Shown here: positions 1 to 11,697 of the stretch, in pieces
How positions within the stretch are numbered: the first letter of the stretch is position 1
How the letters are laid out: each line of letters starts with the position of its first letter
Assembly: GCA_949126835.1 (NCBI GenBank)
Contig: OX421502.1
Location: 37,533,416 to 37,597,415, forward strand
Direction: 5' to 3'
Source: Anisus vortex
Taxonomy: Eukaryota; Mollusca; Gastropoda; Planorbidae
Length of the DNA: 64,000 bases
Translations under genes and position numbers: made by a program
The notes under the pieces: generated by a model
What the model was told of the DNA's origin: nothing
What the model saw: the letters and a program-made list of their open reading frames with translations, nothing else
The model's database searches: none

Positions 1-477
1 AGATATTGAATTCTCAGGTGTTGTTTTATCCTGCCACCATTTTATGGGAATGTGATTACACTGTAAACCTTCATTCTGATTTGTTGCTATTTATGGAAAA
101 AGCTGGATTGCAACATCAACAGTACCTTTCAGTTCAATGAGCTGCTGTTATTGTTTTTGTTCTTGTGGGTTGTCTCTTGGCTTACCCAGTACCAGTGCCT
201 CCTTCCCTGACATCACTTGCAGAAAAATTGAAGTGGGACCAGCCATTATTCCAATTGACAAACCCCTGGTCTTTCTCACTTCCACTTGGTGGTTGGCTAC
301 AGTAGATTGGAAGATTCATTTTAGTTTTTATTACCTATTCAAAATGCATTTTATAATAAGATAAAATACTGATATTTTTTATATGGCTGGCTTTAAACCC
401 AGGGTGTGATACAAATTTTTGGTTTTCGTTGGTAAACATTTCCCTCAAACGGCCATTACTTTTTTCTTCCTTCTCAG

Positions 478-680
478 CTTCAGAACATCATAGCCGACCT
501 GAGACAAGAGTCTGAGTGCCTGAGGTCACAGATCGATGAGGAGCGTAACCAGGTGAAGAGCCTGGAGAGCATCCTCCAGGACAACAGGGAGAAAGACTTC
601 CACAGCCAGCTGTCCACACAGGAGAAGAATACTGAGATTCAGATGTTGAAAGATCGTCTCTCACTGAATGAGAGCAAATT
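478..680 (+). CDS. CEP135/TSGA10: exon a of the CEP135/TSGA10-like gene
   Basis: The acceptor is a pyrimidine tract ending TTCTCAG at 477 and the donor is GTAAGT at 681. It is 203 bp, enters in phase 0 and leaves two bases over. It encodes continuous coiled coil rich in Glu, Gln, Leu and Lys. Confidence 0.85.
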
Positions 681-3097
681 GTAAGTTTTTCTCTTAAATC
701 TTGACTGATTTGCTTCTGTTTGCCATTGAATGAAATAAAAAACATGAAAATCTTATGAACAAAACTTTGACTAGAAGGGAAAAAAGTAATCTTGTTGGAC
801 CAAATTGATCCATAGGGCCGGTGAAGCAGTGTTCACCAGTTTCCATAGTCACTGCTTACTAGGGGATTGTGTGGTCGTTACAATTTCCAACCGCCTTTAG
901 TTTTCCCCAACTAACATCAGGTACCCATCAGATCTGGGTAGACTTTTCCAGACCCGGGAAAAATTCCTAGCCTTCAACAGGATTGGAACCCAGCACCAGG
1001 GGCGATTCCACAAGGCGGAGGGGGGAGGGGTAACCCCACCCTGAAATTTGTGAAAAATAACTTCTTTCAAGTTTTTTTTTAAAACATGTACTAAATTAGC
1101 AAAAAATGTGAGAAAGGTTTATCATGCAAAAGTTCAGCCCAGCCTGAAAAAAAAATTCTGCCATCGCCTCTGCCCAGGACCTTTGGTACGTCAGGCAAAC
1201 ACATTGCTGGTCGTCCACTGTGCACCATGTTTGACCTATGGTTGAGACCAAAATCTACAAAAAAAAGTTTTATGAACAAGTGTTTTAGTTTAGTTTATCC
1301 ATGAAAGTTTCAGTTTGTCCTGCATTTCAGTTTTTATTAAGCCACATTTCAGTGTGTGTCATTTTTGTTTGTTTCATTTTCTTCTCCGAAGACAAAGTCA
1401 AAGTAGAGAAATAGCTTCCTTGAGAACCAGAAATGTTGAGCTGGAAGGAGATATAGAAAGGATGAGAAGACAATTGACTAGTGAAAGATTTGAAAGGTGA
1501 TAATGGGATCTTTATCATGATATTTAATCCAGTGTAATCATATCTTTATCATTACTATAATATATTTTCATCAGTGATATGAGCTCTTGTTTCAGCCTTA
1601 TTGTCAGTGTTTTGCTTTTCTATCAGTGTTTTGACGTCTTTGAGTCATGATAACTTATTCAGTGGTCTAATATCTTGATTTACCTAATGATATCTTCATC
1701 AATGTTATCATAGTTTTTTTTTCTTTCATAAATCTAATATTTGATTGTGGAATGATAACTTTGTCAGTAGTCTAATAACTTGTTCTACATAATGATAACT
1801 TCGTCAAATTTATCATAGTTTTTTTTTTGTACATATGTAATATTTGTTAGTGGAATAACTTTGTCAGTAATCTTTTTTTTTCAATGGTATGGTTTCTTCA
1901 TTTTTGTGATCTGATATCCATGTTGTCAGTGTTGATATTTTTTGTCATTGTATTCTTTCTCAATGATATGATATCTGTCTGTAATTTAATAATATTTAAT
2001 TATTTTTTTTGGTCTAATGCTCCTTTATTTAACCTCTTTTTCAGGGATAGAGTGGTTCAGGAGCTACGGCGCAACGGGATCCAGCCCCCTGTCATGATCA
2101 GCGACTACGCAGGGACCAGATCCCTCAGTCCATCCAGGTCGCGCAGTCCGGGTCGTTCGTACAGTCCCACTACCAGCACTCGCCCGAGGTCTCGGTCTAG
2201 ATCCAAGTCCCCTACTGTCAGGTAAGTTTGGCCATACGCTTTTTGTTGCAGGCTGTTGCCTTTTTCATTACCATTGTATATGATGTTATGGCGGGGTGAC
2301 CTCTTGAATGAATAATAAAAAAAACTATTTTATAACAGAAACTCCACTGTACAATAAGATCGTTCTAAAGATATACTGATCACTGGTATAAAGAAAAATC
2401 AATTATATGATTGCTTCTCAAGAACACTTAAGTTTTTAATTTCCTTGCACTAAATATATTCACGCCCTCTTGTATATAGTATATTCTGTGGAATTTTCAA
2501 ATAGATCTTAAAAGGAAATTACCATAGTAAAAATACAGTGGAATATTTCAAATGGATGTTACTTCCAAACGCAGTGGCTCGTCTCTTCCCTCAAAACTAA
2601 ATGAATCTTGTGCAACCTTTATATATTTATGGCGCACGGCTGTGTAGTGCCACCATGTTTGGATTGTCACCCACTGAAGGCTTTGTGTTAGAATCCTGGA
2701 TAACACCAGGATTTTTCCTGGGACTATAAGATGTCCATGAGCTTACACCATGTGACATTAGTTAGGGAAAGTAAAGGCGGCTCAACATTGTGGTGGCCAC
2801 ACAATCTCCTAATATGTCTTGGCCACAGATATTGGTGAGGCTGCCTAACTAGCCCCAAAAGACTTGAAAGAAGTATTCTACTATTACTTTCCAACCTATA
2901 TAAATAAATATGCATGCATATATAATCTATCAATAGAGAAGTAAAAAGCACAGAGATTTATTTACGCACTTGACATTTGCAGGTTCCGAGCTAGTCCCAA
3001 CACCTCTCTGCTGAACACAAGCCGACGCAGCTACATGTACGAAGATGACTACTCCGCCACCTCCACCAAGACACCCTATTCCCAGGATCTTCTATAA
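478..3097 (+). CDS. CEP135/TSGA10: CEP135/TSGA10-family centriolar coiled-coil protein, last four exons
   Basis: Seen: four exons (478-680, 1392-1496, 2045-2221, 2983-3097) with GT-AG borders and matching phases join into about 199 C-terminal residues ending at TAA 3095-3097. The first 110 residues or so are charged, heptad-like coiled coil with blocks such as RSQIDEERNQVKSLESIL and RRQLTSERFER; then comes DRVVQELRR, then a low-complexity tail of SP and RS dipeptides and a Tyr/Asp/Ser-rich end. Known: this block order matches, from memory, the C-terminus of vertebrate TSGA10 and its relative CEP135, which act in centriole/basal-body assembly and in the sperm tail. Inferred: a cytoplasmic centriolar scaffold protein. 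The gene begins upstream of the window; bases 1-17 could be the end of one more exon (phase 0, weak GTGTTG donor). Family assignment is good; CEP135 versus TSGA10 orthology is not settled. The SP/RS tail may be a phosphorylation-rich lineage feature. Confidence 0.78.
791..1215 (-). mobile_element. SINE-A copy (tRNA-derived SINE), split by a MITE
   Basis: On the minus strand this reads as the window's commonest repeat, here called SINE-A: a tRNA-like head with box B, a body with the 'TCTACCCAGCTCTGATGGG' block, and a 3' part matching 'GGTGAACGCTGCTTCACC'. The head is interrupted at 997-1172 by a small MITE flanked by near-identical 8-bp duplications, so the SINE is older. It lies in an intron of the centriolar gene. 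Confidence 0.75.
997..1172. mobile_element. short hAT-like MITE inside SINE-A
   Basis: Starts CAGGGGCGATTCCA and ends TGCCATCGCCTCTG, degenerate versions of the CAGGGGCGAAGCCA inverted repeats seen cleanly at 61468-61648. It is flanked by CCCAGCAC (989-996) and CCCAGGAC (1173-1180), an 8-bp target duplication with one mismatch. It has no coding capacity. Confidence 0.7.
1392..1496 (+). CDS. CEP135/TSGA10: exon b of the CEP135/TSGA10-like gene
   Basis: The acceptor TCTCCGAAG ends at 1391 and the donor is GTGATA at 1497. It is 105 bp; its first base completes a Leu codon with exon a and its last two bases start an Arg codon. It holds the family block RRQLTSERFER. Confidence 0.82.
2045..2221 (+). 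CDS. CEP135/TSGA10: exon c of the CEP135/TSGA10-like gene
   Basis: The acceptor TTTTTCAG ends at 2044 and the donor GTAAGT starts at 2222. It is 177 bp in phase with its neighbours. The coiled coil ends at DRVVQELRR, and a Ser-Pro/Arg-Ser tail follows (SPSRSRSPGRSYSP and similar). The tail resembles proline-directed kinase substrates more than a splicing RS domain. Confidence 0.85.
2690..2860 (+). mobile_element. degenerate SINE-A fragment
   Basis: Contains the SINE-A landmarks GAATCCTGG, AAAGTAAAGGCGGCT, TTGTGGTGGCCACACAATC and GCCACAGATATTGGTGA in the right order, but diverged and shortened. Intronic. Confidence 0.6.
2983..3097 (+). CDS. CEP135/TSGA10: terminal coding exon of the CEP135/TSGA10-like gene
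   Basis: The acceptor TTTGCAG ends at 2982. The 115-bp coding part adds 37 residues rich in Ser, Thr, Tyr and Asp and stops at TAA 3095-3097. Phase fits exon c exactly (AG+G). Confidence 0.83.
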
Positions 3098-4090
3098 ACC
3101 ACCACACTACTGAACATTGAAAACTTGTAGGAGTTTCAAAAGCAGCATTCATCCTTAATTATTAGTTTGCTTTTAGACCCCCCCAAAAAAATAATAATAA
3201 TTTTTTTTTTAGTTTTTAAATTAGCAAGAATTGTATTGATCCAAAGTGTTCAATGGTTGTGTTTTTTTTTCTTTCTGCACTTTCAGGCTGTGATAATGTT
3301 CTTTGCAGTTCTTAGTGTAAAAATTAGTTCCGCTTTACACTTCATTTGTTATTGAACACTTTTCTTTTTTAAAAGGTTTAAATCAATTTTTTAACAAATG
3401 TGTTTTAAATGAAATTTTCCGCCCAAAATAATTATTTGATTTTCATGATAGATGTTAAATTTAAGTTTCGTCTCATAGAATTAAATGTTTCCAACAATAT
3501 GTAAGTATGAAAGAGAAATTGTAAAAACAAAAGTTTGAATCTTTAAAAGGGAAATAATAAATGTATGTTTCATATAATATGTATTTCTGTTTTTTTTTAG
3601 TGTAATACAATTTTAACGTCATTGTAAAAGTTAATTTTTTTCTCTTCTCTGTCCGAGTTTGAATATTTCTATTAATAGATTTTTAGATATTATTTTAGAA
3701 GTTATTTTTAGATATTATTTGAAGAGCAAAACATTTTGCCTTGTGTACAACATGCTTAGTGCCAAATATAATCAAAGTTGAATCTGGTTTTGACATTTCT
3801 GTGTGTCATCCATGGTGTCGTTTGTCTGAAGCACTTTTACTCTATGCATATGTAACAAAGATCATTAGCCGCCAGTAGTTATCCCTTATAGCCAAATCAT
3901 AATTCATAAATGTAGCTTGAACTTAGGCAGTGATTGTTTTTATATTTTTGTTGTTGAAATGTAGGAACTAAGGAGCTAACAATTATGTTCCTTTTACAAA
4001 TGTTTTGGTACTTAGTCTTATATTAATAGTGGTAGACTGAATTATTTTCTTTTATACATTTTCAATAAAGATGTCTTCCCTAAAAAATTG
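3098..4090 (+). other. 3' UTR of the CEP135/TSGA10-like gene with polyadenylation signals
   Basis: About 1 kb of AT-rich DNA without coding potential follows the stop codon. AATAAA occurs at 3556-3561 and, in good context, at 4064-4069; further AATAAA copies lie near 4400, 4503, 4978 and 5104, so longer 3' ends are possible. The exact cleavage site cannot be seen. Confidence 0.5.
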
Positions 4091-4774
4091 CTTTAATAGA
4101 TAGAACCATTTGCCTGGCATTTGTAATAATTGAGAAATACCATTAAGTTATATGGATGATTTCATTATTAATATTATATTAACCTTGGCGTAATAATATT
4201 TGCTTGTTTCTCATTGGTCATGTCCATTCAAGGGGAAATAATGCTTGTACAACTTTCTGAAGTCTAAAAAGTTATCCTTCGGTCAAAGCTGCAGGCTGTG
4301 ATAACTCTGTCACATGCTTTTTTTTGTGTTACATTTTCTTGCAACAGAAATTATCTCCCCTACCCCCACTGCCTCTAAACCTCCCCCAATACTAATTTTT
4401 TTTAATAAACATTTTTTACTTCTTAACTAATTTTATGTGATTATATATTTTGCCATTGCAAAAGAAGTAATTTATTTAATTTGCAATGTAAATATTTCTT
4501 TCAATAAACTTTCTGTCATATTTTACTAATATTGAATATTCAAATAGCTGTTTCAAGGTAAATATTTTGTTTTATTTTCTATAAATATATCCCATCATTT
4601 GAATTGAGCCTTTATATAAATTGATGTACCTAGGAGAGTCTTTTTGATCTGTGCTAAAAGTTGAACATTTTCGTCATTGTGTTTTTTTTATATATATATA
4701 AAGTTTGTAGCAACAATTTTCCATTCCGTCCACTGATAATTTATTTTACCTGTACAGGAATTTACATAAACAAA

Positions 4775-4955
4775 CAACACATGATATTGTTCAATGTGTC
4801 TGTTTGGGTAGCTAAACTTTCCCATCACTGTGTAATACAACACATGATATTGTTCAATGTGTCTGTTTGGGTAGCTAAACTTTCCCATCACTGTGTAATA
4901 CAACACATGATATTGTTCAATGTGTCTGTTTGGATAGCTAAACTTTCCCATCACT
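4775..4955 (+). repeat. 63-bp tandem triplication
   Basis: Three copies of a 63-bp unit start at 4775, 4838 and 4901; the last is slightly truncated and has a few substitutions. Because 63 is a multiple of three, both strands give spurious open frames of repeated peptides. A recent local duplication downstream of the centriolar gene. Confidence 0.9.
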
Positions 4956-5384
4956 TTGTTTGAATTTTAAACCAGCTACAATAAAAGCACATTAAGACTA
5001 AACTATTTGTTGGCCCAACTCGGCAGAGAGGGAAAGTGAAGTGGCTCAAAATTTTATTGATGAATGAATTTTATTCTATTATTTTTATTTGTACATATTT
5101 TTTTTAAATAAATTAACTCTTGCATGACCAAAAGTCATTTTGCCAAACAGCCCTGTGAAATGTTCATAGCGTCTAGAGCATTATTCCTGCAGGTTTGGCT
5201 CCTCACAATGAAATAGACTTTTATAAATCTATTGTTTATTTTTATATTTATGTAAACAAAATATTTTGTAGAAAATAAATTTAGAATATTTAGAGAAATG
5301 GGTTGTTGTTTGTGTGCCTATTGGTTTTGGCTGTTGTTATTTGTTTGTTGTCTATTGTGTTTGACAATTTGAGCAGATTTTTAA

Positions 5385-5585
5385 GAACTTCTTCCCTTCG
5401 ACACCTTCAGGAGCCGGCTGAAGACTCACCTATTCCAGTAGCAGTATTCGCGTGTACATATATACATTTTCGTCTGTTTTTCGTTGTCTACTCTGTAACT
5501 GTGTCAGCGTATAGAGCTGTCATCAACGGGATATGCGCTATACAAGCACCATTATTATTATTATCATTATTATTGTTTTTTATTG
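5385..5585 (+). mobile_element. 3' end of a non-LTR retrotransposon
   Basis: A C-terminal RT-like tail (TTCAGGAGCCGGCTGAAGAC, the degraded form of a 'FRSRLKTHLF' ending) is followed by a 3' UTR ending 'GGGATATGCGCTATACAAGC' and a TTATTATTA microsatellite tail. That tail is typical of I-clade/Nimbus-type LINEs in molluscs (from memory). It is 5'-truncated, as expected for target-primed reverse transcription. Confidence 0.6.
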
Positions 5586-6950
5586 TGTCGGCTGCTATAG
5601 ACTGTGATCTTACAACACAATGCTGTTCGTCTTCCGATCTTGAAGATGGTCACGTGTAAGCCTTACCTTAATATGGCTTCTCTGGCGGCTCATGAGGTCT
5701 ATTGGCGCTATAAATGTTATGCTGCACATGCTGTATTCGTAGTTGGCTGTTTCTGCATCGGGCAATGCTTCGCGGGGTGTCTCTTCCTTTGCTTTACTTT
5801 TTTTTAATCTTCTGCTATTGTCCTTTTCTACAAAGTCTACACCATTTGTGATTCTATTCAACCACTTGATTCGGTGTGATCGATGTCAAATCTTTTACAT
5901 ATTACATTGAGACTGTCTTTGTAGTTTTGTTTTTTTACTTTTGGGGCCACCGGTTTTTCTTTTCCCATGTGTCAGTTCGCCAACGAGTAGGCCTAGTGCT
6001 TGTCTTTCTTTTTATAGTAGTCTGTCCCAGTGAATCCACTTCGCCACTTGACCAAAGAAAATTTGGCTTAAAGAAAGGTCTTTTTCTTTGCTCTCAATTC
6101 ATTGAGAGTTGCGGGGCATTATATATCACAGAATAGTTATTCTGTGGTATATATTTAGTGCCATTCAGGCCTACTGCCTCCGGCTTCAGCCGCTGTTGTT
6201 TTTTTTTTTTCTGGATGTGCTTCCATAGCCTTTGATCAGCCAAGACAATCTGCAAGGCAGCAGTTGATTTATTTTCTGAGTTTTCTGACTGCTATCCCTA
6301 ACTAACGGCCTCATCTGTCCGGGTTAAGAGTTAGAGCGCTCTATGTTTGCTTTTTTCTTGGATGTATGAGGCATTTTTAAAGAGTATCCTTACCCCATCT
6401 TACCCTCCAGGACAGCAAACCCGTTGGTCCCCGGTCGCTGATTCGGTATTCACGGCCAACCCTTATATCTAAGGGTCATTCCACTATCCGCCATCTGGAA
6501 GCGCGCTTGGTAGGAGTCGTCAATTACGCTTGGCTCGTATTATACTGAGAAAGAATTGCGCAGGTCGTCACCCTCGTCCGGTCTATCTTGTTCTAGTGGC
6601 AAGACGTAGTCTTGGACCGCAGGGGATAGATTAGGATGCATTGGATGCCCTACAATGGTCTTGTGTGCCTCACTGAGCCCTTTGTCACACTCCACAGAGA
6701 GATGATGTATGCCTATCTTCTATAATTCCGTTGGCCCTGATAATGGGCCTCTTCCGTAAATTCTGCCGGTACATGCAGGGGGGGGGGGGGGGGCGGTGAG
6801 CGGCTTTGGGAAGGGGGGGGGGGCTCACGTTCCCGGGGCGATTGGGGGGCGGTGAAGGCAAGTGGGCGGTACAAATGTACCTGATATAATTTCAACACCA
6901 AAGCTATTTGAATCGATTCGTTTTTTTTGTTTTATGAAATGTGATCTAAG
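5586..6950. other. no gene recognised; G-tract region
   Basis: No supported exon. It contains long homopolymer G runs near 6779-6795 and 6815-6825 and the motif GGCGGTGAGC, which recurs near 8478 and 8508, suggesting old repeat debris. Short open frames here have no homology I can recognise. Confidence 0.4.
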
Positions 6951-6954
6951 CGCT

Positions 6955-7260
6955 GCTAAATATCTAATCTGCTAATATTAATGATATTTTTATCTCGGTT
7001 TCACTGAGATGTTATTTAATGCAATTAATATTAAATTTGAAAAGATCCAATCATCTTTAAGCGGAATAGATACGTAGTAATCATACGAACTGAGTAGTTA
7101 ATGCAATGTTTGAAAATATACATAAGCCTATAAATTATTTAGTAATATAATATTTATATAATTTTCAAATACTTTATACAGTTTGATCAGGTATAAATTT
7201 TAAGCCATTTATTTTTGTATAAAAGAAAAAAACAGGAATATTATTACGGGTTAATTATCT
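6955..7260 (+). repeat. dispersed repeat shared with the interior of two hAT elements
   Basis: The block with 'AAGCGGAATAGATACGTAG', 'TAGTTAATGCAATGTT' and 'TATAATATTTATATAATTT' matches 44610-44900 (+) and, inverted, 50870-51130. Those two copies lie inside hAT elements with the same terminal repeats, so this is probably a hAT interior that has lost its ends. Confidence 0.6.
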
Positions 7261-7504
7261 CCCTTCAATAAAAAAAAATATTATTGTCTCGATATATTTT
7301 TTTTTATTGTTTGCCAATTTTATAATTTTCTTGTTATGTCTTTGTGTATGCCTTTACTGCCTAGATCTATTTATTATTCTTATTGTTTGTACTATGTGGC
7401 AAAATAATATTGCTCATTGTACAGTGACGAGGACTACAAGCGATGGCTACTGCACACAGAAGCGCGTTGGTTAGCAAAAGATGACCGTTTAAATATAATG
7501 TACA

Positions 7505-7990
7505 AGCTACATTGCCCGGCGTTGCCCGGGTGAAAAAAAAAAACAGGACTGTATAAAGTGCAGGGTGCAGATACAATTTTTATAAACTATAATTAAATAT
7601 ATATATATATACATCTAATATTTAAATTATTTTTTTTTTACTGAAGACTTTTAGGAAAGTAATTTAAAATAAATATTCTAATCGAGTAAAAAAAATAGGC
7701 AAGCATTTTTATTTAACAAAAATCTAAATTGCCCCTACATTTCCAATGAAAAGAAATTGTAGAAAAAAAGGTATAGTCAAACTGGAGAATCGAACCCGGG
7801 TCGCCCGCATAGCCGTCCGCTAAGTTAACCACTAAGCTAGCGAAGACACATAGGCGATGTGAAAAATTATTAGACAGTATATAGGCCTACGCTTAAATAG
7901 GTCAGTGACAAAAACACACGTGATTTCAAATTGACCAATGGGGATTCATATGCTGACAAACAGTCTCTTTTTATATATATAGATGAGACT
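7505..7990 (-). repeat. putative repeat unit with tRNA-like segment
   Basis: Bounded by a GC hairpin (GCCCGGCGTTGCCCGGG near 7517) and the AT-rich TATATATATAGAT at 7974. Between them, on the minus strand, is a tRNA-like segment (7780-7852). The bounds are inferred from sequence contrast, not from target duplications. Confidence 0.35.
7780..7852 (-). repeat. tRNA-like SINE head or tRNA pseudogene
   Basis: On the minus strand TAGCTTAGTGGTTAAC fits box A and GGTTCGATTCT fits box B at tRNA spacing. The acceptor arms do not pair, so a functional tRNA gene is not supported. It differs from the SINE-A head. Confidence 0.5.
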
Positions 7991-8699
7991 TGGATTCAGT
8001 GCTCGAGTTTTTTTTAAAGCAAATGCGATTCTTCGGGATAAAATTAAACAGTTTCTCTAAGTGTGAGTTTGAGCAACAATTTTATATTGCATTCTTATCA
8101 ACCTCTTATGTGGAAAGTGGATTTTATGTACCATTTGGTTGTTAAGAAAGAAAAACAAGACAAGCTGCAAATAGTGAAGCGTGGAGTCCTTTTGCAAACA
8201 AAATTGAAACAAAAATTTAGACAAACTACTAGCAACACACCAGGCAAACAGGCAAACGATTCACATTAATATTGAATTTTTGTTAAGCCTCTTGTTTAGG
8301 TAATTTTTTTATCTATTAATTCCTACAATATGTTTCCTTTTAATTTTTTTTAAAGACAATAAATAAGCACACAAATCTAGCCGGCCTAAAAAAAATTGTA
8401 GAAACTATATTGACCCTTTAATTTCCAGAGGGGTGGGGAGAGTGGGCGCAAAAAAAGTTGGGGGGGGTGGGGGAGGCGGTGAGCGGAAAAATTTCTTTTT
8501 AAAGGGGGCGGTGAGCCTAATAAGGTTGAAAACCTATGCTATAGATCAGGGGTGTGCAACAGGCGGCCCGCGGGCCACAACCCGGCCCGCCAGACCAGTT
8601 GGTGTGTCCCCAGCTAATAGTGTTTGTTTTTATTTTTTTTGCTCACGAATTTTTTTTCATAATCGTGAAACCAGTTTTAAAGTTTTTGAATTGACCATA

Positions 8700-9390
8700 C
8701 CAAATGAAAAGGAGTTACTGACAATTTTGAAGTAATTGAAGAATTTTTAGACATGGCCAGTGTGTCTTCAACAACTGGCCATGACATTTGTGAACAAGTT
8801 TTGAGGCTGATGGAGAAATTTGAACATGACCTTTCCAAACTGTGTGGATTGACTACTGATGGAGCAATCACAATGACAGGGAGAACCAATGGATTCACCA
8901 AGAAGTTTTTAGACACCATTGGTACAGAAAGGGTTGTGGTTAATCACTGCTCTATACACCAGGAAAACTTGTGCACAAAGGTACTTGATTTCACTGAAGT
9001 CATGAAAGATGTGGTTCAGTGTGTGAATTACATTCGCGCTTGTGGACTGAACCATCGGCAATTTAAGTCCTTTTTAGAAGAAGTGGACTCTGATTACCCT
9101 GATATTCTATATCTCACTGCAGTTTGTTGGCTCAGTAAAGCTGCAACTTAAAAATATTTTGGAACTTAAGAAAGGAATTTGAACAGTTCATGATAAATTA
9201 GCAACAAGATGTTGCTTATTTAAGCAATGATGACTGGTTAAATGACCTTGCTTATCTAACTGACACCACACAGCATCTGTTCGATTTAAATGTGAAACTA
9301 CAAGGTAAACATCAGTTGGTGAACAAGATGTATGAACACATTTCTTCATTTGAGAAGAAATTACAACTTTTAAAGACCCAATTGAATAGA
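8700..9390 (+). pseudogene. hAT transposase remnant, central part
   Basis: The frame at 8753-9151 carries blocks typical of GTF2IRD2/ZBED-like hAT transposases: LCGLTTDGAITMTGRTNGF, NHCSIHQENLC, NYIRACGLNHRQFKSFLEE and a degraded 'W-L-S' block. After a frameshift near 9140 and a TAG, the segment LTDTTQHLFDLNVKLQGK matches the family's 'HLNELNLKLQGK' block and runs to about 9390, where a 5-kb insertion breaks it. The start and BED-finger region are absent. It is a pseudogene. Confidence 0.85.
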
Positions 9391-10019
9391 CCTTTTTAGT
9401 TTGACCCCGGAAAAGGGGCGTGGCCTTGAGACTCACTGACATATATTTCTTTTGGGGGCACAAAGATTTTTGTTCCTTCTTTCCATATAGTATTTTACTA
9501 AAGGTGTTGGGGGTTTTTAATGTTATTATAGTTGTTTTTTAACTTTAAACCATAAAAACACATGGAGATCTTAAACTAAGAACCTAGGAAGGGAATTGTT
9601 AAAAAAATAACGTTTAGAGCTTCTTTATTTTTTAAAGAAAAATTTTTTTAGACCTGGACTCTATGCTTTGGACCTTAATATTATGGTCGATTCTATCGTG
9701 ATCACTGTTCACTGTGTCATTACTTTTTGTTGAGTTTCTTCAATGACAATGTAAAAAAAAAATTACGTTTAGAACTAGTTTTGTATCGAAAAAAAAAAAT
9801 TAGGCCTATAATGCTTTTATTACTGTAGGCTATTCAAGCTATTGCTTAACTTAGCCCTAGACCTAGATCGCTCGTTTTGATTAATAAAAAGGCAAATATA
9901 ATTCTAGATATATTTCATGTTGAATGTTTGATAGAGACAGACGCATATACGATGCATCTTCACGAATATAAAAACCATAGCCATAGCCATAGCAAATATT
10001 ATGTTAAACTTTAAAAAAA

Positions 10020-10870
10020 TATATATTGTTCGTAGGAAGAGGCTAATATATATATATATATATATAGGCCTATGTCGTATAGTCGGGCCTATGACCGTAT
10101 GTCGGCGTAGGCCTATGTTTTCCATATTGAATATGATATATTATAGCCTAGATATAGATATTGATATAGCCTATAGGCCTATTAATATTGTGACTTATTG
10201 TCATTTCATTAGTCCTATGCATGAAATATTATTCAATAACAGGCCTATAACTAAAAATTCATGAAGAAAACACGCACCAGTTTGCAAATATCAAATATAT
10301 AGCATAGCCTACCTTCATATTCGCTTAATTATTTCATGCAATCGCAATCGGTTAATCAACACTTTTCTATAGTAAATAGTAAATATTTTCAATTGTTTAA
10401 TAGTTTAAACTGTTTGAGCTTATAACCTTTAGGCTACTATAATAGGCTAATGTACTAATAGGCTAATAGTAATAGGCCTATAGGCAGGCTAATAATTAGG
10501 CCTATTATACTATTATAGTAAACTATATGTGATAGGCCGATTCGATATGCTATATTATATTAAATAATAGCTATTATAGGCCTATCCTATAAGCCTATAA
10601 GCCATAAGCCTATATTTATAATTTATATAGGCCTTTAGGCTACTTTAGCTTAGCCTATTAGGGCCTATAATAGCCTATATATAGCCTATAGCCCCTATAG
10701 TCCTACTATACTATAGCCTATAGGCGGCTATAGGCCTATAGCTAGGTCTAGGCCTACTAATATGTTATAATCCCGCTTAACTACTTCTACATACAATATT
10801 TTAACGATAAAACCCCAGAACAAGTCAAACAATAGCATAGGCCTATGGGACATAGACCTAGGCCTTTTCA
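10020..10870. repeat. AGGCCTA-rich low-complexity tract
   Basis: The palindromic octamer TAGGCCTA and its parts (AGGCCTAT, AGCCTATA) recur dozens of times in an AT background without a fixed period. Similar patches occur at 61890-62010 and 63440-63600. It has no coding frame. Confidence 0.65.
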
Positions 10871-11519
10871 GAATCAAACTGTGATGAGCTTACTTTGGCT
10901 TTTCAAGGTTCTTTTGTGACATCGAAATCGAACGATAAAAAAAATAAAAATAATTAAAAGTTACGATTTCTATTGCTACAAATAATAACTTAATACAATA
11001 TAGCCTATGCGTTGATACTTCAACACAAACAAAGCTTTATAAATATATAACTATGTTAAATTTTATTTGTATGCTTAAAGACGATTTACTGATCGCTCGA
11101 CGCCAATCTGTATTAACATGGTGACATGGTAACCATAGACGCATTAGGCCTAGAATGTATAATAGGGGAGACCGGGGCTAAACCGCCATAGGGGTACATT
11201 CGCCATGGTGGTATTGCGCGCGAACCGAGCTATTTTTAGACTTGACGACACTACCACGCCACTCAGTAATGGCGTCTGGTTGATCTGTGTTAATGTTAAA
11301 CGGCTGCAAAACTTGACTGCTCTGCTACCGTGATATTTGTGTTTTCTTAGTAGGTAAGTGATTTTTTCTTCATACTACATCTCCTCGTGTTACGTAAGAA
11401 GTAGTTAGGGCTATTAAACGACACTGCATGGTCTCAAAACACTGCCTCTTCTTGTTACATTCATGGTGTCACTTTGTCGCTTTCTCTACCTAGGCTGCTG
11501 TAATGGATTGATAATTGTA

Positions 11520-11615
11520 GAAAAGTGATAGTGGGGCAGGTTCGCCAACACTGGCTGGGGCACATCCGACAGCTGGGTGAACCTGCCCCAATGGGTGGGT
11601 GCACTTGCCCCAAAT
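11520..11615. repeat. left subterminal box cluster of the pogo-like element
   Basis: GGGGCAGGTTCGCC, GGGGCACATCCGAC, GTGAACCTGCCCC and GTGCACTTGCCCC occur within 95 bp, in both orientations. They match boxes near the other end (13900-13980) and resemble transposase-binding sites. Confidence 0.6.
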
Positions 11616-11697
11616 TATTTGTTTAGCATTGTGATCATAAATGACCTGTTGTTGTTATTATTAATAATATTTGTATTATTTTTAGAAAACGTCAAAA

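Noticed and set aside
1315..1391. Upstream part of the 1315-1500 open frame as coding
   Set aside because: It is intron sequence; the real exon starts after the AG at 1391.
4661..4963. 100-codon (+) and 88-codon (-) frames
   Set aside because: They exist because the 63-bp triplication is a multiple of three; no other evidence.
5604..6136. Overlapping small frames after the LINE tail
   Set aside because: AT/T-rich sequence, no family motifs; probably random.
7780..7852. Functional tRNA gene on the minus strand
   Set aside because: Same problem: promoter boxes without a cloverleaf; better explained as a SINE head.
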